DNA from: Holacanthus passer
Lineage: Eukaryota > Chordata > Actinopteri > Pomacanthidae
Direction of reading: 5' to 3'
Assembly (NCBI GenBank): GCA_025331565.1
Contig: JAFREQ010000030.1
Span: 5,580,001 to 5,644,000, forward strand
Length of the DNA stretch: 64,000 nt
Shown here: positions 41,801 to 50,800 of the stretch, piece by piece
Layout: each line of letters opens with the position of its first letter
How positions within the stretch are numbered: the stretch's first letter is position 1
Notes under the pieces: model-generated
What the model saw: only the letters and a program-made list of their open reading frames with translations
The model's database searches: none
Told to the model about the DNA's origin: nothing
Made by a program: the position numbers and the translations under genes

Positions 41801-44800
41801 CTCAGTGACTGCTTTATGACATTTAAGTAGCTTAAAGGTTGTGTTTGGGAATTGAACTATACTGAGGTAGACAGATAGATGGCAATGCAAAAAGTAGTTT
41901 GTATGTTGCGGCCCCATTGACCTCATTCATAAAAGTTTTGAGTAAGGCTGTCTTCCGTCGAGTAAACAACTGTTGAAATTGATGGTGAGTTTATTTTTGG
42001 ACTAAAAGAACAGGAACTCTGTGCCCCTCCTGTGAGGAATTGATTTCATGTAGCCCTAGAGGGAGCTCACCACCAATTCAATTACATCCACATTCCTCAA
42101 AGTGATTTGATTTCTTGGAAGCTGATTGCTGCTGCAGATAAGCCAGCTTGTGTTTTTTCTCTACATCCCCTTGGTGTAGTGCACTATGTTTTGAAACAGG
42201 TGGCTTTCATACCACTTGTGTCAGCCTAAATGTCAGCCTAAATCTATGGGACATTGCCCAGTTGGATGCCACTCCACTGACCCAGTGATCTCTGCGACAA
42301 CCTGAAGTAACATTAAGCCAGTCAGTGTGGCAAGGTTTTTAGACAGTTACTTAACACCTGAAACATTTGTGTTTTAGTGTAAACTGAAGGAACATCCCTA
42401 AATGAAGGGGAGGTGTCACATTTTCTCTCTGCACCCGATTTCTCCTCTGGTTTGATTCTTCATTAGTCTTTTTTTAGTGTCTGTGATGATGACTATTGCT
42501 AATCTACCCTGAAGTTCCTTTGTTTATTTCAAACATATTCTTGTTGTCGCTGCTGGAAACATTGCACCAGAGCATTTAAAAAAAAAAAAAAGGATGTTTA
42601 GAGCAGCACATAAACTGGGAATTTGTTGACTCACTATTGTGTAATATCAAGTCGGTAAAAGAGAGAAGCAAAGTGGAAAAATGGAACCAGTTGGAGTGTC
42701 CCGGTGGATGAGCTATCTGAGATTCACACCATGCAACTGCAGTTTTCCAGTTTGGGTATATCTAGGGACCTATTGCATGTCATCCCCTCTAATAAAGGCA
42801 TGATGCCATAAATGTCACGATACTGATGTATGGAATTTTCATTTTAAGACAATATGACAACGGCGAGCACATTTTTTGAAAGTGTTGAAACAGCGGAAGT
42901 CATTCATAACTCAAAAGAAATTGGACTTTAAAAAAATGAACATTTGTTTTTTTGGTTCCTCCCAACAGAAACCAAACACTGCTTTGTCTTAGCTGAAGTT
43001 AGCGGGGGACATAGATGTCAGGCATGTTTTTTTTAAACATAGGGTCAGGTCCAGGGAGTTTAGGGGTCAGAGCTTTGTGCTCCTCCCCAGCTCTGCGGAC
43101 TGCAGATGGAGCTCACCCCTCTTTGTCAGAGGGAATGGAGGATGGTGCTGTTTGGGCTGCAGACGCCACAGAGGTTGAGACTGTCAGACAGGCGCTAGTT
43201 TGTTTACATGGCGCAGTGGATACAATTTCAGACTGATGTTTGAATGACCAGTCGTATTTGCTTGGAGGAGGGTTGTCTCTTTAGTGTTTTTACAAGTGTA
43301 GGTTTAGTGGACAGGGGCAGTTTGTGTGTGTGCATATCTGTTAAGCTGTCTATGCTAATTAGGAACTCAGAGCCAGGCTGTTGTTTGTACCATCAGGAGC
43401 TCCTCTGTCTACAGACACATTTATATGACACTTACACCCTCCATTACCTGCCTCCATTTACAGCAAGAACCCATAAGAATAAAACCTTTATCTACGTTGA
43501 CTTTTACACTGTTAACACCACACTGAGCACCTAATTGCAGCAATAATAATGTCAGCACAATCTTACCGCATCAATGTTGAAGATACAGTAAAGTGAGTAT
43601 TGATTTAGGCAGAAAAAATGATAATTGTCTTTCCCAGCTTTATAGCGATGAGGCATAGCAAATGCAGTATGACGAAGGAGTATTCCCTGGTTATTAAAGT
43701 TATTCCCTGGGGAGTGACGGTGTTCTCTGTGGCTCTTCTCCATTAAATCTGAAAGAGGTGATGTTTAAAATAAGACTAGATTAAAACCTAGTAAATGGCT
43801 GAATTGTGTATGGTGAGTGTGCTGTATTGTGGCCAAATTGTTACACAGATAGTCAGTGGTAGTGTCTATAATGGGAATTCCAATGTATTAAATATTCATC
43901 TGCAATTTTCTGTAGTGGTTCCAGCATTATTTATTGTCAAGATGTACTGCAGTGGGGTCAAAATGCAGCTGCACAAAGAATACGTCCCACACAACTTAAG
44001 ATGTTTGATTTAAAAGAGAACTTGTTTTAGTTCTAATTCTAATTCTATTTACCTATTAACTCCCTCTGCTCTTTCATTTATTTCTGTACGCAGGATGTCT
44101 GGCTTCTCTATGATTCGCTCTGTATTGAGTGTTTTGTCAGATTGTGATTTGGGGTGCTTTAACTGTACCTCATGCCAGTGGGCGCATGGAGAGCTGTTGT
44201 ATTTCCTACCCTGCTCCATGCTGGACTGTTTCAGTGCATAACCATCGTGACCGCTTCTCACAGCAGCAGATTTTATGTTGTTTTCCAGTGTCATTTCCTC
44301 ATGGTGAATATCAGATACTGTACTGTCTTGGTGATGTGCCATTGCGCTGTGACGCATTGGCGAGGTATGGAGTAGCTATTGATTTCTCGCGAGGTGGGTG
44401 TGTGTGTGTGTGCGGACTAAGTGGAGCATGGTCCATATCCTGCTTTGCCTTTATCCCAGTAGCCTGTATGGAATACGTTAGTCATGTACCGTAATTCTAA
44501 GAGTATAGGCGCAGCCCTCTAAGCTGTGGACCTCACTGGCTCCTTTAACTAGCTGAAGAAAAAGCTGTTTTTGGGAACTGACTGTCTGGTTTCAGCTCAA
44601 CCCGTACACAAGGTGAGGCCCACATACTAAGTGTTCCTAAGTAGTCAGTCTGTCAGTAGAGAATGGGAAGAAGAGAGATTGGACAGAAGTGACAGTGCTC
44701 ACTGTGGGACAGATGTGGCCTGCTATGGGATTTGACCTCGCCCTTAAGCAAGCGCCACCGCCATGTCGCTCTTCCAGCTTGGACTGGGACCTGTTTGTCT

Positions 44801-47800
44801 TTACTAGCATTGTGTCAAGGCTAAAGCAGAGGGCCCATCAACTATCACTCCCCTCCACCACCTTGTCTGCACACAAATGCCATTTGTCACCACAAACGTC
44901 GGTGTCACAGTCGGGGATGAATTGTTTAGTCTCCGCTGTTCTCTCTTTGTCTTGCTAAACACTGTATCAATACTAGTTAGCTTCTGACTGTGGTTTGACA
45001 TTGTTAGCGTTGGTGTCACTCTTGGCTGCTGTGCTTTTTCACAAGAGTTGAATCAATATTGGTTAGCTGTAATTTGTTGTTGGTCGCCTTTGTCTTGGTG
45101 TCAGGTGACACAGGTTTATCATTTAAGATCCTGGCTGTGTGTCTTGTTGTGTGGTGGCTGTAGATAGCTGTGTGATGGATATGCAGTGGCAGTGCAGGTT
45201 TTTTTTAATGATAATTGACTTTGCTTGTCTATCCAAAAGGTTAATGTTTAAAGTTGCACAGTAAGTCCATGATGTTGATACTTAATATCTCACATGTGTA
45301 ATCCATTGTATTTTGAAGGTTGCACTTGTGACATGATTTTATATTTTAATGGCAATTAACCAACGATAGCTAAACTGAGATGGTGAACATGGTTTCAACA
45401 TCAAGTAATTTATGTGATCTCCAAAGCTGGGGAAAGATCAAACAGATAATTATGCTGACAATTTCAACAGACACTTCATTCCTCATAGTCCTCGGACCAC
45501 AGGTCTTTGCTTGTTGATGTACTCTGGTTTGCCGGGAGGGAGGGAGGCGGTGTGTGTCAACAGGAACTTTTCTTTCGAAGCACAATCTACTAAGTCAATA
45601 GAAAAACAAGACAGATGGCTAATAAGCCCCTCCAATCCAAGCCTAGAAAGACGGACTTTAGAGATGCCATTTTTCACTGTCCCGAGGCCCTCAATTGCAG
45701 GGTAATGTAGACGTTTGGGGTCAGAATTCTAGGAAAATTACCCACAGCACCAAAGGGACAGAGAAAACACTGGTGGTTCTGCTGGTTTGTGGCGTCATCT
45801 CCCAAACCTGAAAGGAATTAAGCATCCGTATATATATGTGTGTGTGTGTATTTGTATGGAGGGGGGTTGGGTTAGCATGGAGGACCCAGTGTGGAGAGTT
45901 AATATCAATCAGATGTTGAGCGCTACACTGAGAGCAGCCTGGTCGGTAATAATCACGGTAGGGCGTTAGTGAGCAGGGTTTGACCCTGGCTGACCTGGGA
46001 CCAGTCTGTATTCCTCCCTCTGGGGCCAACATCAATCCAGCAAAGCTCCTGAGGCTCTGGTGGATAGCAAGAGGGGATTTGGCTTATATTATCTCACGTG
46101 AGTCAACGGAGAGGAGCTGTCGGCTTCACAGCAGGGGCAGCGCTTGTCAGGATCCAGTACAGCATGCTGCTTGTGAAGTATAAAAACTTGGTCTCTTCAA
46201 AAGATAAGTTGATTATTTGGGAAACCACCCTACTTTCAGATTTATGACCGTTAATTTTTTCACCATGAGTTTTGAATGTTTTCATTGATACTAGAGCGAA
46301 TAAAACAAGATGTATTTGTTAAAGGCCATAAACCTTCAATTTGAGTAAAGTTAGGGGTCCTTTTCTGAAACATTATCCATTTGCCTCCACCATCTCTATT
46401 TTACAACATCTATAGTTTTATGCACAATGTACAGTTAAATTAATATAAAGATTATAGTGCATACATAGAAAAGTGCCGTGATGACATTGTTCAGTTAGAC
46501 TTGAAGATGCCACTGTGGTAAATTGAAGTGGGCCATAATCATACAAAAGTAATGAAGATATTTTTGAGGTAAGATAAATCTACTTTTAACTACCAGTTAT
46601 TTAGCCTGCTTCTGAATCACTGCCCACAGCTCAGAGATTTTCAGCAATCCAAATACTTCAGTGGTTGTGCCCGCCGATGGCTGTTTACCCCGGTTAGAGG
46701 AATAATTGATCAGTGAGAGTCTGTGGGTGAGATGAAAAATGGGCATGCCATTTTCCTACATTGCCTGCTACAGTCATGAAAATTGAGACCAAAAACTGGG
46801 GGTAAATGTGGATGAGAGCTGTGCAAGTTATAACTCAACTTACAAAAAACCCCTCTTAAACTGACATATTTCTTTGATTACTGTAAAAAACAAAAGTCAA
46901 GTTACATAACTGCTTAAAAGCGTTACAAAAAAATGTTAATTAAAAGGATGTCTAGATTAAAAGCAAAGAAAATACATTTTTGTAGGCTTCATGCAGCCTT
47001 TTGTTACCATGCATTTGATAAAGCTATTTAACATGATAAGTAAGACTAAATGTCATTTGTAAATGTTCATTATTGGTGCCAGAGTTTTCGTCTTCATACT
47101 GTTCAGTGTATATATGGTGTGTTTCTCCAGCAGTGCTGCAGCCCTAATACTGGCTCACTTCCAGGGCAAGATGACAGCCAGACACTAAAATATTATTTTG
47201 GTCTGATAGGGCTCCAACCAAGCTTCAAATCATGGCTTCCTTGAAATATACCAAGGTAGCTTAATCTACTGCACCCCAAATCTTGGTCATCAGCTCCTCT
47301 GTCCCTGTCTTCCCTGATGCATGGCGTTTAATTTCCTGGTTAGGAGCTGAGATGTTTTTTGAAGAAGGGGGGTGGGGAGACAGGAGTGACTTTAGAAGTG
47401 GCTGACGCCCATCTCAAACATTCCAGGAGGTCCAGATAGAGGGATGGAAGAAATGAAGAAAGATATGAAGAGATGGAGGAAAGGGGAGGGCTGGAGTGAG
47501 TGCCTTGTGGTTTAAAGAAGGCAGGGTTGTTAAGATTAAAAATGGAAGGGGTGTTTCGAATATATAGCGCCAAAACATTGGCCAGTTACTTGCCTTCAGA
47601 TGCACTTTATGAAGAAAACACTGAGCTTAAAAACACAGGCCGCAACTTTGTGTATCGTTCCCAGATGAGCAGACCCAGACTTTGGATCCAGTGCTAAATT
47701 TGCAGGAATTTATCTCTGCTGCTTTATATTTTGTGCTCAATAGGTGTGTTAAAGGTGTGCTTTACCATACATTGGCTTCTGCATGCTGTCAAACTGAATA

Positions 47801-50800
47801 ATCTCTCTCTGCTTCTCTCTTTCCTTCTCTTCGTCTGCAGTATGGATGTACGGCTTTACAGACAGCCCGAGGAAAGAGGCCTCAGGTAGCCCTGTGTGTC
47901 TATGTCAACATGTTGAATATGCATGCACTACTGTGCTTGTGTGAGAGCGACATGCCAGCTGCATCCCTTTTGGTTTTTCAGTTTATTTCTTTTCACACTT
48001 CAGCTTTCTTCCGACATCTGCTTTGCATGCACTGTCATCTTCCTCTCCTTCCACCCATCTGCTCGAATTCAGCCTCTCTTTCTTTGCAGTCTGTCTGTCC
48101 ATCTCTGCAGACCTGGTCGGCCAACACAGCATCTGGGCACAGTGCCAGAGGGCCATAGCATGGACCTTAGGTCTGCATGTGGCGAAGCGTCTTAGACTGA
48201 AATGAGGTGTCAAGTCTGGTTCTTTACATTTGTCTGCAACATGGCTGTAGATCACTGCCTGTGACCTCATTCAACTTTGGGTGTGCTGTAAGGGAATGAT
48301 GAGTCAAGAGAGAAGAAATGGAATTAAAATTGTCTCTACTGCAAATAAACATCCTAGAAAAGAACATTTTTTCCTGCAGATATAAACACACACTGACACA
48401 GATACAATCACAGATTTCCCCATCTGGTGAACATTCTCTAAGACATTTAACTGTAATTGAGGCATTGCTGGGGAAAGACACATACGTGTTGTTTCCTTCC
48501 ATTAGAACTATCAGCATGTCGGTATGAATTAGGAACAACAAAGACAAATCCCCCTTTGAACAGACTTGGTCAAACATATTAAGAAGTTAGAGAAACCCTA
48601 ATTTCAACACGTAATCTTGTGCAATGAAAGTATTGGAATATTGACATAGACAATATGACAGGTCTTTAGGATTCATTTCTCAACAAGGCGTGGTTGCCAT
48701 TACAACAGCATAAAGCTTGTAAATAGCTGGATCTGAGCTGGTTTATTACCTCAGGCTGACTTTGATTGCTCCCTGCACATAGGCTACTTACTTTCCCTGC
48801 AATATGTTCCTTTTCTTTATTTTGCCTCCTGAGAGAAAGCTAAAGAAAGACAGAGACGAATGCCCAGCCTCACCCAGTGGGGAAATAAGGTTACGAGCAT
48901 TCCCTGGTGTTCGCTGCCTGTTTATTTGAGTAACAACTTATAGAAATGCTTAATTTTGTTTTAAGCACTGCGCTAAGCTTTAGCCTACTTTTAATTCTTC
49001 CAGGCTTCTTAAATGCATGAGAGCCCTGCAACCTGTTTCATTCTCATAAAAATCTTACAAGGCCATTGTGAAGATATAGTATTTAGATGTGAGCTGCACA
49101 TTAAGCACTACTCTTAATCTTACTGATGATTGGTCCTGAGTTAGGGATATCTTTCAGGACAGTGGCATCTAATGTGCAAGAGAGGCACAACTTAACTCTT
49201 ACGAAAGAATTCATGTTAAATACGTTATCCCATTTACAAAATGACACAGAGGCTGACAGCAGAGATTTCACCATCTCAGGTGCAGGCATAAGTGGGAAGA
49301 AGGAGAGATCTGCTGATTTGTGTTATGCTTACTTTTCTTCTCAGCCACAGTAATTAGCCAGTGCTTGTGTTTTTGCTCATCAGAGACTGATTTGTTTATA
49401 GTGTCATTGCCGGTGCTGACATGGAGCATCTTTCATCTCTCTTTGCCAAAATGGGTCTGTTTACGGACGATAAGGGTCAGCAGCCAACCATCAAGCCAAC
49501 TCAGCAGGATCTCTGGCTGTCATCTGTCCGCTGCATATTCTTTATACATGTGATCCAGTCTTAGTTTCCACAAAAACAACCTGCAGAAGACTTTCTGCTA
49601 AACCTGCTCCAGCAAATGGAGGTCCAAGGTGTTTTTAAAAAGCACAGCAGGTCACCTGAACTACTGGAGTAGTTCCGTTCATTTGCACTGTAATTATTTG
49701 CAGCAACATTCTTGCTGTCATGAGGAAACAGGTTGATGGCAGCAAAGTGCTGTTTGCAAGGGAAAGTTCCTTTCTGATTTAAACCATATAGTCAGTGTGA
49801 TAATGACACGAATTAGCTGCTAAAGCTTAAGATGGAGTTTCATTTCAAAAGGAGAAATCCAGTATTTTAAAAATTCAGCCCAACCTCCCCATGAATTATA
49901 TTGTTCAGGACAATATTGCACGGCAGGTTTTACATTTAATGTCAGTGTTTACTGCCAATGCAGCCAAAGTCAAATTTGGTGGATGGCTGTGTAAACACAT
50001 TCTTGTTTGACACCTAAGACCAGGTTTCACATCCTGATTCAGACCAATAAAGGGGTACTTGAACAATATTTGCTTTATTTCTGAGAGTTAGATAAGAAGA
50101 ATGGTCAATTGCTGGATTCGGGGTGTGGAAGCAGGAGGAAACACCTAGCCAGGGTCTGTCCAAAGCAAAAAAAAATGCTGACCAACACCTCTGACGTGAA
50201 ATATAAAACAATTTTTTGTTGAACAGCAGTTGGACCGTCATAAAAATGAGATTCAACATGTTAATTACAGAACTTTTGTAAAGAGACAGTTTTGCCTTGC
50301 TTTCAGTCTTGATGCTAAAAAAGAAAGCTAAAAAATAATAACACAAGTAAGTGTACTTCCCCAAAATGTTGAACTGTTCTTGTAAAGAGTAACATAACAC
50401 TAATTCCAGTTAGTAAATGTGGATGTGTGGTCAATTGCTCAATTAATCCTAGTCCCATTTCATCATGTTCATTACAAAACAATTCCTTTTTCTTCCACGC
50501 GCCCCAAACCCCTTGAAAAACGTCACCCACAAACCATGAGGCAATGTCACATTGAATTCCCTGTCAGTCCTTTCAGTTTTGGCTTGACGCTGCTGGTCCT
50601 GTGAGTGAAACATGAGCTGTTACTGGCCAACAAACAACATTAAATGAGAGCAAATGTTATATCTTTAAAACTTCTGAAAAGTATTGTTTTTGTGAAGAGG
50701 CCATGTGCCAGGTACAAGGGGGTGTGAAGTTGTTGATAATGTTGTCCCTAACCTAAACCATCTTTTAATTGCCTTTAATTGCCTTAACCATAACTTAACT

